64,000 nt of DNA, from the NCBI GenBank assembly GCA_001464355.1, contig LNEU01000026.1, forward strand, positions 1-64,000. Direction: 5' to 3'. A model generated the notes under the pieces. That model saw nothing but the letters and a program-made list of their open reading frames with translations. It was not told where the DNA came from and searched no databases. Made by a program: the position numbers and the translations under genes. Source of the DNA: Burkholderiales bacterium Ga0077544. GTDB lineage: Bacteria; Pseudomonadota; Gammaproteobacteria; Burkholderiales; Burkholderiaceae_D. Shown here in pieces: positions 1-8,527 of this stretch (position 1 is its first letter; every line of letters begins with the position of its first letter).

Positions 1-20
1 CCACCACCACGAATACGCTA

Positions 21-42
21 AGCCGCTGATTAATCAGCGGCT
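21..42. terminator. Perfect 22-nt palindrome, possible terminator
   Basis: An uninterrupted inverted repeat (two 11-nt arms, no spacer) sits just beyond the 3' end of the deacetylase gene, followed on the plus strand by a T-rich stretch. A plus-strand frame ending in a TAA at 19-21 (last residues PPPRIR) could be the tail of a gene entering from the left, for which this would be the terminator. The minus-strand side has no strong T-run. Function is inference. Confidence 0.45.
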
Positions 43-65
43 TTGTCGTTTCTGTCTTATGCAAT

Positions 66-857
66 TTATGCGGTCTGAAGTGACAAACGCTCTAGCTTGG
101 CCTGCGTTGCAGCAAGCATCTGTTCAAATTTTTCTGATTGAAAGAAGCGAAATTCAACCACGCGTTGTTGCGCGATCTCGTCATCGGGATAAGCTTCGGT
201 CGCTGGATGACACATGATCAACATGCCGGCTTGCGCCGCATCCAGCCAAACTTTAAAACAAGCAGCGTAGTCTTCTTGATCGAAACCGTACACACCTGCA
301 AAACCTTTATTGCTGGCAACTCTCGCGCTCTGCAAATCTTTGGCAAGCGACTGCCCACCCAGATATTTTAAAATTTGCGACTTCCCGCCCCAAGCAGGAT
401 TCGCCGGGACAGTATTGCGGACCCAGATAGGCTGATGAGCATAGCGACGCTTGATCACCTTTAGCAGAATTTCGCGCACACCCGAGAATTGATGCACGTG
501 CTGATGGCCATCGATAAAATCCGGCGCTTGTCCGAATCCATCTTCAAATGCATCAAGCTGGCGCTCCAGTTCCTGTTCCACTTTTTGCAAATTCATGCTG
601 CGTAGCAGGCTGCGCAAAATAACAGCATTCAAACTGGGTGCATCGGCACCAAAGCCTTCGGTCAAATTGAAATGCAAACCAATATCAGCTTGTTCACGAT
701 AGGCACGCAAAGCCGGTGCAGACACAGACAGCCAGTTCGGCGCAGTACTAAAACAACTCACTGCGCTAAGACGACCTAAAGCGAGTAACTCGAGAATGCC
801 GGCATCGATGCCTGGATTCTGTGCATAGTCATCGGAACAAAGTGCAATCGGTGTCAT
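66..857 (-). CDS. YdjC/ChbG-HpnK-family carbohydrate deacetylase, NaxD/LgmC-like
   Basis: Polysaccharide deacetylase of the YdjC (ChbG/HpnK/NaxD) family, 263 residues. Candidate metal ligands are visible: the Asp pair in CSDDYAQNPG (residues 9-10), His62 in GLHFNLTEG and the His cluster in DGHQHVH (about 118-122). The ATG at 857 is chosen because the family's beta-strand/SDD motif begins right there; the longer frame (from 911) adds 18 residues overlapping the upstream gene. It is last in a minus-strand operon with a GtrA flippase and a polyprenyl-phosphate glycosyltransferase. In Francisella (NaxD) and Bordetella (LgmC) such enzymes deacetylate undecaprenyl-phosphate-N-acetylhexosamine before transfer to lipid A; the same role is inferred here. 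A hopanoid role (HpnK) is the alternative, but no hopanoid genes are near. Confidence 0.85.
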   Translation of the reverse strand: MTPIALCSDDYAQNPGIDAGILELLALGRLSAVSCFSTAPNWLSVSAPALRAYREQADIGLHFNLTEGFGADAPSLNAVILRSLLRSMNLQKVEQELERQLDAFEDGFGQAPDFIDGHQHVHQFSGVREILLKVIKRRYAHQPIWVRNTVPANPAWGGKSQILKYLGGQSLAKDLQSARVASNKGFAGVYGFDQEDYAACFKVWLDAAQAGMLIMCHPATEAYPDDEIAQQRVVEFRFFQSEKFEQMLAATQAKLERLSLQTA

Positions 858-867
858 GGCATTTTTA

Positions 868-1275
868 TTAATGTGCCGCGTGGCGAAACGCCCATAAGCG
901 GCTGAGTACATAGGTCATCACTGCTACGGTAAAAACCACCGCAGCTAATGCAAAATAATACGGCCAGCCAGCGTAACGCAATAGCAAATAGAACAGCAAT
1001 TCGTTCATGCAAAAACCGAGTAGCGCGACAAGCAAGAACTTTAAAAAAGAGGAATGCTTGCAGTCCGTATGCGAAGCGATTGCATCGGAAAAGGTCCAGT
1101 ACCTATGGCCAAAATAACTGAGCCAGAACGCAACGAAGAAGCCACCGAAGTTCGCTTGCAGCGGAGCAATATCCAGCAACTCAACCAACGCAATCACCAC
1201 CCAGTAATGCACGGCAGCAGCACTCAAGCCAACAATGCCGAACCTCGCAAGTCGCAGCAGCTCAATCAGGCGCAT
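868..1275 (-). CDS. GtrA-family membrane protein, putative lipid-linked sugar flippase
   Basis: Small integral membrane protein (about 135 residues) with four hydrophobic segments typical of the GtrA/DPMS family, including the FxxxFxxSYFGHRYWTF-type motif between helices 2 and 3. Family members are thought to flip polyprenyl-phosphate-linked sugars to the periplasm. The ATG at 1275 is preferred (MRLIELLRLARFG); a GTG at 1293 would add six residues. The start overlaps the end of the upstream glycosyltransferase gene and the deacetylase ATG lies about 10 nt beyond its stop, so the three are probably translationally coupled. In Bordetella the lgm locus carries an equivalent gene (lgmD). Confidence 0.85.
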   Translation of the reverse strand: MRLIELLRLARFGIVGLSAAAVHYWVVIALVELLDIAPLQANFGGFFVAFWLSYFGHRYWTFSDAIASHTDCKHSSFLKFLLVALLGFCMNELLFYLLLRYAGWPYYFALAAVVFTVAVMTYVLSRLWAFRHAAH

Positions 1276-2266
1276 GCGTTTCTTTTGCGGCACTCGTCAA
1301 CGGACCGTTATCGATGTCATGCGCGACAACATACAGTGGCCGTTTTTTGACTTCGTCATACACGCGTCCCACATACTCACCGAGCACACCAATAGAAATC
1401 AACTGTACCCCGGAAAAGAACATCAAACCGGCGGCCAGGGTTGACCAACCCGGCACATCGTTACCAAAAAAAATCGCTTCGCCTGCGATCCAGAATGCAT
1501 ACAAAATCGCAATGATGGAAATCACGACACCAACCGCGCTCCATATCCGCAACGGCAAGGTCGTGAACGCCGTGACACCAGCCAACGCCAGCCGACTCAG
1601 ACTGCGATAGCTAAAGCTGGAAACGCCAGTCGCTCTATTGTTAGGCACAAACGGCAGCGCAATGCTGCTGAACCCGACCCACGCATACAAACCCTTCATG
1701 AAGCGATTGCGTTCCGGCAGTTGGCACAAGGCGTTGACGACCTTGCGATCCATCAAACGGAAATCGCCGGCATTGCGCGGAATCGTGATCGGCGCACCGG
1801 ACTCCATCAGATGATAAAACATGCCTGTTCCCCACCGCTTGAGACGTGATTCGTTACTGCGGTCGCTGATCACGCCGTACACCATGTCGATGCCGCTCAA
1901 CCATAATCTGACCATTTCGAACAGCAATTCCAACGGATGCTGGTAGTCGCCATCCAGCAGGATCACAGCGTCGCCCCTGGCTGCATCGATACCGGCCGAC
2001 AAGGCGGCTTCCTTGCCAAAATTTCTGGAAAAACTGATGTAGCGCAAACCTGCATCTGCCAGCAAAGGTGCCATCACTTCATTGGTGTTGTCTTTGCTGC
2101 CGTCGTTGACGACTATGATTTCATAACGGGGAGCGAAGGCCTCCAGGGTTTTCCGCAAGTCCCGCAAAAACGCGGCAAGATGAGCGGCCTCGTTATATGC
2201 GGGAATCACGCAGGAAATCAACGCATCGGCCGGACGATGTGACGGCAGTGCGGTCAATGTCACCAT
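1262..2266 (-). CDS. Family 2 glycosyltransferase, undecaprenyl-phosphate sugar synthase (LgmA/ArnC/GtrB-like)
   Basis: 334-residue GT-A glycosyltransferase of the DPM1/GtrB/ArnC type. The N-terminal domain shows CVIPAYNEAAHL (about 19-30), VVNDGSKDNT (about 52-61) and the nucleotide-sugar/metal motif LLDGDYQHP (DGD at about 105-107); two C-terminal transmembrane helices follow (roughly 235-260 and 270-295). It should attach a hexose derivative from a UDP-sugar to undecaprenyl phosphate on the cytoplasmic side. First gene of the operon with the GtrA flippase and deacetylase, divergent from the ArnT-like gene; an AAAGG-type ribosome site precedes the ATG. Sugar identity (GalNAc, GlcNAc, Ara4N) cannot be read from the sequence. 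Confidence 0.88.
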   Translation of the reverse strand: MVTLTALPSHRPADALISCVIPAYNEAAHLAAFLRDLRKTLEAFAPRYEIIVVNDGSKDNTNEVMAPLLADAGLRYISFSRNFGKEAALSAGIDAARGDAVILLDGDYQHPLELLFEMVRLWLSGIDMVYGVISDRSNESRLKRWGTGMFYHLMESGAPITIPRNAGDFRLMDRKVVNALCQLPERNRFMKGLYAWVGFSSIALPFVPNNRATGVSSFSYRSLSRLALAGVTAFTTLPLRIWSAVGVVISIIAILYAFWIAGEAIFFGNDVPGWSTLAAGLMFFSGVQLISIGVLGEYVGRVYDEVKKRPLYVVAHDIDNGPLTSAAKETHAPD

Positions 2267-2455
2267 GAGAATAACCTTTCTGGATCAAACAGCCAGACAG
2301 CGCACAAGCCTTTAGGCATAAGGAATTCGGGCCGGCTGTCGGGTAAAAAATTTAGCGGAGCATTATGGCCAACGATTATAATTCACCGCCACTGTATGCG
2401 ATTGCCAAACTGAAATTGTTTCCGGATTTCTACGCACATAACTTACCTGTTACCG
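2267..2455. promoter_or_regulatory. Divergent regulatory region of the lipid-modification locus
   Basis: The gap between the divergently transcribed glycosyltransferase operon and the ArnT-like gene must carry promoters for both directions. No strong -35/-10 pair was recognised. It also contains the start of a short plus-strand reading frame described separately. Confidence 0.4.
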
Positions 2456-2499
2456 ATGATGCCAACTCAGTCACTCCAGCCAGTTTCCTCGTCCAATAA
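2365..2499 (+). CDS. Possible 44-residue leader/upstream ORF overlapping the ArnT-like gene
   Basis: ATG at 2365 is preceded at good spacing by an AGCGGAG Shine-Dalgarno-like sequence, and the frame (beginning MANDYNSPPLYAIAKL) runs to a TAA at 2497-2499, 44 nt inside the ArnT-like gene in a different frame. By contrast the ArnT-like ATG at 2456 has no visible ribosome site, so the short ORF could couple translation or act as a leader peptide. It resembles no family I recognise and may be chance. Confidence 0.3.
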   Translation: MANDYNSPPLYAIAKLKLFPDFYAHNLPVTDDANSVTPASFLVQ

Positions 2500-4057
2500 G
2501 TTCGCCCGGCTATTTTCGCCGAGTGCAGACAATATCGCGCCGCTGGTGATCCTGCTGCTCTTGCTGCATCTGGCCCTGTGGACCATCTTCACCGGCATCA
2601 GCCATCGCTCGCCCGACTGGGACAATATGGAAGAGCTGGTCTGGGCCAGCGGGCTGGAGTGGGGATATTACAAACATCCGCCACTGCCGTCCTGGATACT
2701 GTACGGATTGGTGTCCATCTTCGGCCGCCCGGTCTGGCTGACTTTTTTCACCGGCCAATTGAGCGTCATCCTGGCCTTGTGGATGGTCTGGAAGCTGGGC
2801 TGCGAAATGACCTCGCAACGGCGCGCATTGATCGCGACCTTGCTGGTTTCCGTGGTTGCCTACTTCACGGTACGCGGCGTGATGAACAATCACAATACGA
2901 TGCAGTTATGGTCGGTCGCTGGCGCGATCTGGATGCTGTATCGTGCCACGCATACCGGCAGCATGCGCGCATGGGCCCTGCTCGGCTTCTTTTGCGGATG
3001 TGCATTCCTGACCAAATACAGCGCGCTGATTCAATTCGCGGCATTCGCGCTGTACCTGTTATGCGCCGGCCATCTGCGTCGCGCACAGACCTGGAAGGGC
3101 ATCGGATTATCGACGGTCATACTGATCGCGATGGTGACGCCGCATTTGTTGTGGCTGCGCCAGCAAGCTGCAGGCCCGGTAGATTATGCGGGCAGCGAAA
3201 TGGTGCCGCTCGCAAGCTATTTGCTTGAGCTGCAGGATTTGCTGAGTTTTTCCATCACCAATCTGGGACGCATAGCCGCACTGATTCTGGCCTTGGCCAT
3301 CGTCGCGATATGGAGTGCGCGCCAGTACAAATTGACGCCGAAATCTGCGCGTCCACCTACTATCGCCAGCCAATTGGCAGCGTCGGATCGTTTCTTTCTG
3401 CTGGTGATCGGCATTGCGCCGCTGGTGCTGACGATGCTGATTGCAGGCGCGATGAAGATCCCGCTGGCAGCACACTGGGCCACCACTTTTTTCATCCTGT
3501 TCGGCTTTTTCTCATTCTGGCTTTTGCGCAGCGGCGACGATGTCGCCCTTTTGCGGAAGACAGTCATCGTCATCGTGCTGATGCAGATTCTGGGCGCAGC
3601 CGGTTACGGCCTGGCACGCGGTCCGCTGGCGGATAAAGCGGGACGTCCTAGCCGCGCCACCTTCCCGGGTGCAGAAGTGTCACGCCAAGTGCATGCTGCA
3701 TGGCAGGCCAATATGCAAACTCCACTCAAGCTGGTGGCATCCGATACATGGTTGGGCGGCAATATCGCCACCCATATCGGTCCTCAGGTGCAAGTCTTGA
3801 TCGATGGCGATTACACCAAATCGCCGTGGGTAGATGAAGACCAGGCGGACAAATGCGGGATGCTGGTTGCGATCAACCGCAGCAAGGACAACCCACCTGA
3901 CATCGACAATGAAGTGATCGCCTTGATGGCGCAGAGTACCCAACATGGCACACTGGATATTCCGTGGACCAAGAAAGTCGATGGGCCACGAGTGGTAATC
4001 GAATGGGGGATCATCCCGCCACAAGCGGACTGTAGCGAGAAACCTGCATCGCTCTAG
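2456..4057 (+). CDS. Family 39 glycosyltransferase, ArnT/LgmB-like lipid A glycosyltransferase
   Basis: 533-residue integral membrane enzyme with about ten or more hydrophobic segments and a C-terminal periplasmic region. The first periplasmic loop holds the acidic motif DWDNMEE followed by YYKHPPLP, the hallmark of bacterial GT39/PMT_2 enzymes (ArnT, LgmB) that transfer a sugar from undecaprenyl phosphate to an acceptor. With the divergent GT2, GtrA and deacetylase genes this completes an Arn-like pathway; transfer of deacetylated hexosamine to lipid A phosphates is inferred from the Bordetella lgm and Francisella flmK systems. ATG 2456 is taken because ATGATG occurs there in frame; it lacks an obvious ribosome site. 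A protein or O-antigen acceptor is possible. Confidence 0.85.
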   Translation: MMPTQSLQPVSSSNKFARLFSPSADNIAPLVILLLLLHLALWTIFTGISHRSPDWDNMEELVWASGLEWGYYKHPPLPSWILYGLVSIFGRPVWLTFFTGQLSVILALWMVWKLGCEMTSQRRALIATLLVSVVAYFTVRGVMNNHNTMQLWSVAGAIWMLYRATHTGSMRAWALLGFFCGCAFLTKYSALIQFAAFALYLLCAGHLRRAQTWKGIGLSTVILIAMVTPHLLWLRQQAAGPVDYAGSEMVPLASYLLELQDLLSFSITNLGRIAALILALAIVAIWSARQYKLTPKSARPPTIASQLAASDRFFLLVIGIAPLVLTMLIAGAMKIPLAAHWATTFFILFGFFSFWLLRSGDDVALLRKTVIVIVLMQILGAAGYGLARGPLADKAGRPSRATFPGAEVSRQVHAAWQANMQTPLKLVASDTWLGGNIATHIGPQVQVLIDGDYTKSPWVDEDQADKCGMLVAINRSKDNPPDIDNEVIALMAQSTQHGTLDIPWTKKVDGPRVVIEWGIIPPQADCSEKPASL

Positions 4058-4078
4058 TTTTGCGATAACGTTTTAGCG

Positions 4079-4121
4079 TTCTCGTCAGGGCATGCGTATC
4101 ACACCATACCTCTGACGAGAA
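4079..4121. terminator. Hairpin between convergent ArnT-like and pdxH genes
   Basis: A 10-bp perfect inverted repeat (arms 4079-4088 and 4112-4121) with a 23-nt loop lies between two convergent genes. No long T-run follows, so it may be a rho-assisted or bidirectional terminator. Position favours termination. Confidence 0.45.
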
Positions 4122-4128
4122 TCTCAGT

Positions 4129-4764
4129 TCAAGGTTGCAAGCGCTGCCGCTTCCACTGCCCGTCTTTTTCCAGCGTATAAGCAATACGGTCATGCAAGCG
4201 TGACCTGCGCCCCTGCCAAAACTCTATGTAATCCGGCTTCAGACGATAACCGCCCCAATGCTGGGGACGCGGTGTAGTTTCGCCATATTGTGCTTCAGCC
4301 TGCGCATACTGTGCTTCCAGCGCTGGGCGATCTGCGATCAGGGTGCTCTGGGCTGAGGCGATTGCACTCAAGCGGCTCTTGATCGGACGGCTCTGAAAAT
4401 ATTGCTCGCTTTCTTCCGCCGACACTTTCTCGACGCGACCTTCGATACGAACCTCGCGCTCCAGTGCAATCCAGTGAAACAGCAAGGCTGCATACGGATT
4501 TTGATCCAGCTCCAGGCCCTTGCGACTTTCGTAATTGGTAAACCATGTGAAACCGCGTTGATCGAAATCCTTGATCAGCAAAATGCGGGACGAAGGCCGG
4601 CCGTTTTCGCCGACGGTCGATACGCCCATCGCATTCGGTTCCGGAACTTCAGCGCGTAGTGCTTCGGCAAACCATTGTGAAAATTGCACGATAGGATCGG
4701 CATCGGTATCGGTCTCGGACAAGTCAGCTTGTGTGTAATCAGTACGAATATCTGCAATCGACAT
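4129..4764 (-). CDS. pdxH: Pyridoxine/pyridoxamine 5'-phosphate oxidase
   Basis: FMN-dependent oxidase making pyridoxal 5'-phosphate from PNP/PMP in the cytoplasm, 211 residues, the normal family length. Visible signatures are [20 protein letters not shown] (FMN/PLP site), [30 protein letters not shown], the SxQS segment and the C-terminal [13 protein letters not shown], which ends in the conserved substrate-binding Arg/His residues. Monocistronic, divergent from tcdA. Confidence 0.97.
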   Translation of the reverse strand: MSIADIRTDYTQADLSETDTDADPIVQFSQWFAEALRAEVPEPNAMGVSTVGENGRPSSRILLIKDFDQRGFTWFTNYESRKGLELDQNPYAALLFHWIALEREVRIEGRVEKVSAEESEQYFQSRPIKSRLSAIASAQSTLIADRPALEAQYAQAEAQYGETTPRPQHWGGYRLKPDYIEFWQGRRSRLHDRIAYTLEKDGQWKRQRLQP

Positions 4765-5078
4765 GAATTCTCTTTCTATCTCTACATTGATGGTGCGTTA
4801 TCTCGTTAGCTGCTCATGCGGTGCCCAGGCATGCGGCCTGAACCATACGGATTTATTTCGACATACGCGACACGCTATATGCATGCGCCTTCCATCTCAT
4901 TGTCATCCGCAGAGTAAAGGGAGCGCTGTATCCCAGAATTGATCCATCTCAATCTATCTGAAGAATACCGTAAATAATTTGGCAATGTGATAACCGCCGT
5001 GCGACGACCAGAGTACTTTTCAATAAAAGAAAATCGGTGCGGCAGAGCTTTATCCTCTGTGTCCGTTAAAATGGCGAC
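4765..5078. other. Intergenic region pdxH/tcdA
   Basis: About 310 nt between divergent genes. It holds a 7-nt direct repeat (CATGCGG, near 4814 and 4833) and an AT-rich part after 4960, but no convincing promoter, RNA motif or coding frame was recognised. Confidence 0.5.
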
Positions 5079-5948
5079 ATGACTTCCCTTTCTGCTTCCC
5101 TTACTTCATCTCCTGATCACGAGATCGATTTTGACCGCCGCTTTGGCGGAATTGCCCGCCTCTATGGACAGTACGGCCTGACTCGTTTTCGCGCCGCGCA
5201 CGTGTGCGTGGTCGGTGTCGGCGGTGTCGGCTCCTGGGTGGTGGAAGCGCTTGCACGCAGTGCGATCGGACGCATCACCATGATCGATCTCGACAACCTC
5301 GCGGAGTCCAACGTCAACCGCCAAATTCACGCACTGACCGATACCCTGGGCAAAGCCAAGGTGACGGCATTGGCCGAGCGCATCGCGCAAATAAATCCGT
5401 ATTGCGTTGTGACAGAGATCGAGGATTTTCTGACTGCAGACAATCTGAACGAGATGATAGGCACGCGCAACTACGATTACATCATCGATGCCATCGACAA
5501 TGTTCGCGCCAAAACCGCACTGATTGCCTATTGTCGCAAGCATGGCTTAAAACTCGTAACCATAGGCAGCGCGGGCGGACAAATCGACCCGACCCGAATT
5601 GAAGTACTGGATCTGTGCCGCACCGAGCAGGAACCGCTGCTGGCAAAAGTCCGCAAGCGCTTGCGTGCCGAACATGGTTTTCCGCGCGGGACAAAAAACA
5701 AGTTCGGTATCGATGCGGTGTTTTCTACCGAGCCGCTGCGCTTCCCGGAAAGCCTGGAAGTGTGTGCGGTTGATGGCGATGAAGCGACAGGGATTACCGG
5801 GCTCAATTGTGCTGGCTTTGGCTCGGCGATGGTAGTGACGGCTTCGTTTGGCTTGGTCGCAGCCGCGCACGTATTGCGCAAGCTGGCGGCCGAAGCCGAT
5901 GCAGAAACCGGTGCAGCGAACGCAGTAAATCAGGACCAGTCCGCATAA
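5079..5948 (+). CDS. tcdA: tRNA threonylcarbamoyladenosine dehydratase
   Basis: E1-like ATP-dependent enzyme (CsdL/YgdL) that dehydrates and cyclises t6A at tRNA position 37 to ct6A. 289 residues. The nucleotide-binding motif GVGGVGSWVVEALARS follows the N-terminal FDRRFGGIARLYG, then MIDLDNLAESNVNRQ and YIIDAIDNVRAK, all diagnostic. A divergent promoter is expected upstream. Sua5, which makes the t6A precursor, is encoded 4 kb away. Confidence 0.95.
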   Translation: MTSLSASLTSSPDHEIDFDRRFGGIARLYGQYGLTRFRAAHVCVVGVGGVGSWVVEALARSAIGRITMIDLDNLAESNVNRQIHALTDTLGKAKVTALAERIAQINPYCVVTEIEDFLTADNLNEMIGTRNYDYIIDAIDNVRAKTALIAYCRKHGLKLVTIGSAGGQIDPTRIEVLDLCRTEQEPLLAKVRKRLRAEHGFPRGTKNKFGIDAVFSTEPLRFPESLEVCAVDGDEATGITGLNCAGFGSAMVVTASFGLVAAAHVLRKLAAEADAETGAANAVNQDQSA

Positions 5949-5981
5949 TCCCGCTGGCGAAGCACTAAGCAATTAGCCGCG

Positions 5982-7034
5982 TCAGGATTTGCCGAAGACT
6001 TCATTCAATTGCTGCGTTACGCGTACAAAGGTAGTGCGCTTCGTCAACTCCTTCAGCTTGTGCGCACCGACATAGGTACATGCCGATCGCACGCCGCCAA
6101 GAATATCCTGCAAGGTATTGGCAACCGAGCCGCGATATTCGACCAACACTTCCTTGCCTTCTGCAGCGCGATATTCAGCCACACCGCCCGCGTACTTTTC
6201 CATCGCGGCGCGACTGCTCATGCCGTAAAAGCGTTTGAATTTCTTGCCATCGCGCTCCACCACGTCACCGGCACATTCATCATGGCCGGCCAGCATGCCG
6301 CCCAGCATCACGAAGTCGGCACCACCACCGAAGGCCTTGGCCAGATCGCCAGGTACCGCGCAGCCGCCATCGGCGCAGATCTGCCCACCCAGGCCATGCG
6401 CAGCATCGGCACATTCAATCACGGCGGATAATTGGGGATAACCGACACCGGTCATCTTGCGCGTGGTGCAGACCGACCCCGGGCCTATACCTACCTTGAC
6501 GATATCGGCACCCGCCAGTATCAATTCTTCAGTGATATCGCCAGTCACGACATTGCCGGCCATGATGGTCAAATGCGGAAATGCCTTGCGCACTTTTTTG
6601 ACGAAATTGATGAAACCTTCGGTGTAACCGTTGGCGACATCGATACAGACATAGTCGATGGCACCGTTCAGGCGGGCCATCACCGATGTGAATTTCTCGT
6701 AATCGGATGTACTGATGCCCATCGAATAAAACGCACTGGACGGAGCTGTATCACCATTCTTCAGCGACAGAAAAAACCTTTCCAGTTCATCAATTGAATA
6801 ATGCTTGTGCAAGGCAACCGATAGCTGATGCACAGCGAGCGCATGCGCCATTTCCATGGTGCCGGTGCTATCCATATTGGAAGCGATGATGGGAATGCCG
6901 TGATAGGTTTTGCGGGAATGATGGAAAATGAATTCGCGCCGGATATCAACGCCAAGCCGCGAAGTCAGCGTCGAGCGCTTCGGGCGTATCAACACATCCT
7001 TGAAGTCGAGTTTGACCGATTCTTCGATATGCAT
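5982..7034 (-). CDS. guaC: GMP reductase
   Basis: NADPH-dependent conversion of GMP to IMP, 350 residues, IMPDH/GMPR TIM-barrel without CBS domains. Key features: N-terminal [25 protein letters not shown], and the catalytic-cysteine loop [20 protein letters not shown], then the phosphate-binding [11 protein letters not shown] and [11 protein letters not shown]. The ATG at 7034 gives the expected N-terminus. Same direction as msrA but separated by about 55 nt. Confidence 0.96.
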   Translation of the reverse strand: MHIEESVKLDFKDVLIRPKRSTLTSRLGVDIRREFIFHHSRKTYHGIPIIASNMDSTGTMEMAHALAVHQLSVALHKHYSIDELERFFLSLKNGDTAPSSAFYSMGISTSDYEKFTSVMARLNGAIDYVCIDVANGYTEGFINFVKKVRKAFPHLTIMAGNVVTGDITEELILAGADIVKVGIGPGSVCTTRKMTGVGYPQLSAVIECADAAHGLGGQICADGGCAVPGDLAKAFGGGADFVMLGGMLAGHDECAGDVVERDGKKFKRFYGMSSRAAMEKYAGGVAEYRAAEGKEVLVEYRGSVANTLQDILGGVRSACTYVGAHKLKELTKRTTFVRVTQQLNEVFGKS

Positions 7035-7088
7035 AACACCTCCATGACGGTGTATCCAACATCAGAACATCTATCTCAGGGCACAACT

Positions 7089-7628
7089 TCAGGAAAGATC
7101 GGTCTTGAGCTTGTCGCGAAAAGTTTGACGGAATTTGGAAACCTTGGGCGCAACAATAAAAGCACAATAACCCTGCATCGGATTTTGCCGGAAATAATTC
7201 TGATGATAGGACTCGGCCTTGTAATAGGTTTCCGCCGGGCTTAGTTCAGTCACGATGGGCGCATCCCAAACATTCGCCATTTCCGAAATAACATGCTTGG
7301 CCGTTTCTTGCTGTTGCGGCGTGTGGAAATAAATAACCGAGCGATATTGCGTACCCACATCGTTACCCTGACGGTTCACGGTGGTTGGATCATGGATAGT
7401 GAAAAACACTTCGAGGATCTCACGGAAACTGATAACTGCCGGATCGAACGTCAGGCGGACCACTTCAGCATGACCGGTAGTGCCTTCGCAAATCTGCTCG
7501 TAACTTGGATTGGGAACCTGACCGCCAGTGTAGCCGGATTCGACGGCGATGACGCCTTTAAGCTGTTGATAGACAGCTTCAGTGCACCAAAAACAGCCGC
7601 CGCCAAGAGTTGCAATTTCCGTTGCCAT
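7089..7628 (-). CDS. msrA: Peptide-methionine (S)-S-oxide reductase MsrA
   Basis: Repairs the S-epimer of oxidised methionine using thioredoxin. 179 residues with the catalytic GCFWC motif (Cys12, Cys15) near the N-terminus, SGYTGGQVPNPSYEQICEG, and HPDPTTVNRQ-like and YRSVIYFH segments. A resolving cysteine is likely in MQGYCAF near the C-terminus. No MsrB domain is fused. Complete and typical. Confidence 0.96.
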   Translation of the reverse strand: MATEIATLGGGCFWCTEAVYQQLKGVIAVESGYTGGQVPNPSYEQICEGTTGHAEVVRLTFDPAVISFREILEVFFTIHDPTTVNRQGNDVGTQYRSVIYFHTPQQQETAKHVISEMANVWDAPIVTELSPAETYYKAESYHQNYFRQNPMQGYCAFIVAPKVSKFRQTFRDKLKTDLS

Positions 7629-7776
7629 ACATTTGCTCCGTGTTTGAATAATGTCGTCAAGTAGCGCGACCAGATGCCATTACTGTAGCGCAAAGCGGTC
7701 CATGTGCATAGAAATCGGAGGCAATTAGCGCGTCAACAACATTGAGGGCCGCTGCGGCCCAGACGGAAAATCAGGC

Positions 7777-8415
7777 TCAGCGAAAAATGATGGTGCCGCC
7801 GCTGACAAGTACCGGCAACACCTGCGGTGCAAAAATATCTGCATCAAACAGGGCTTCCGCAACCCTGAATTCCTGCGCAACATTTGACTGCATGTGAGGG
7901 GCGGCATTTTCCATCAGTTGCTGCAAGCTCTGTTTTGTCACTCGCAAATCACCGGTTTCCAAAGCGGCCAAAGAGATCAGGCTGGGTTGGCTAATATCCT
8001 CACTCACGGGCGGCGCATGGTGACAGCGAGTCGCAATCAGCGATGACAGGTTGGCGATCACCAGCGCAAGGGGTGGCACTTCGAATACCGTCTCGTCATC
8101 GTGCAGCAACAGCACCGCTGGGATGTTCTTGAGTATGGCGATACTTTCCGGATGCAATGGTGCGTGTTCCAGCGGCAATAACTTCGCACCACAGCGTGCA
8201 ACTGCGATATAAAACATCAATGCATCCTGATGTCCCTGGCCCCAGTACACGACCGTATCACCGGCCTTGACATGCCATTCGCTTTTCAGACGTGCTGTAG
8301 CCCGCTCGATACGCGACCAGAATTTTCTGTACGTGACCACGCGCCGACTCGAGCGCGATGCAATCGCATTCGGCTGAGTCGCAACATGCTGACGCAAAAT
8401 AGTAAAAAGATTCAT
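7777..8415 (-). CDS. Degenerate N-terminal half of an adenylate-forming (AMP-binding) enzyme
   Basis: 212 residues resembling only the first part of acyl-CoA synthetase/ligase proteins: RVVTYRKFWSRIERATARL, GDTVVYWGQGHQDALMFYIAVARCGAKLLPL, ending at VLPVLVSGGTIIFR. At the place where the ATP-binding P-loop (TSGTTGxPK) should stand the sequence reads LAALETGDLRVTKQSL, so the key Gly/Thr residues are missing, and the large C-terminal part with the remaining adenylation motifs is absent; nothing downstream (7629-7776) encodes it. It is therefore either a decaying remnant still open or a repurposed non-catalytic fold. Codon use looks normal and it has an ATG start at 8415. Confidence 0.6.
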   Translation of the reverse strand: MNLFTILRQHVATQPNAIASRSSRRVVTYRKFWSRIERATARLKSEWHVKAGDTVVYWGQGHQDALMFYIAVARCGAKLLPLEHAPLHPESIAILKNIPAVLLLHDDETVFEVPPLALVIANLSSLIATRCHHAPPVSEDISQPSLISLAALETGDLRVTKQSLQQLMENAAPHMQSNVAQEFRVAEALFDADIFAPQVLPVLVSGGTIIFR

Positions 8416-8527
8416 GTGTAAATTTCTCCGCAGGCTAGATTCTACGGAAAATCTGCACAGGCTATGCGGCGTTTAACCATGGGAGTTAATTTTTTCGGCA
8501 TAATGAATAAAATTTTCTGGATCATCG

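Noticed and set aside
7629-7776. Looked for a frameshifted C-terminal half of the AMP-binding enzyme
   Set aside because: The downstream DNA encodes none of the later adenylation motifs in any frame, so a simple frameshift does not explain the short protein.
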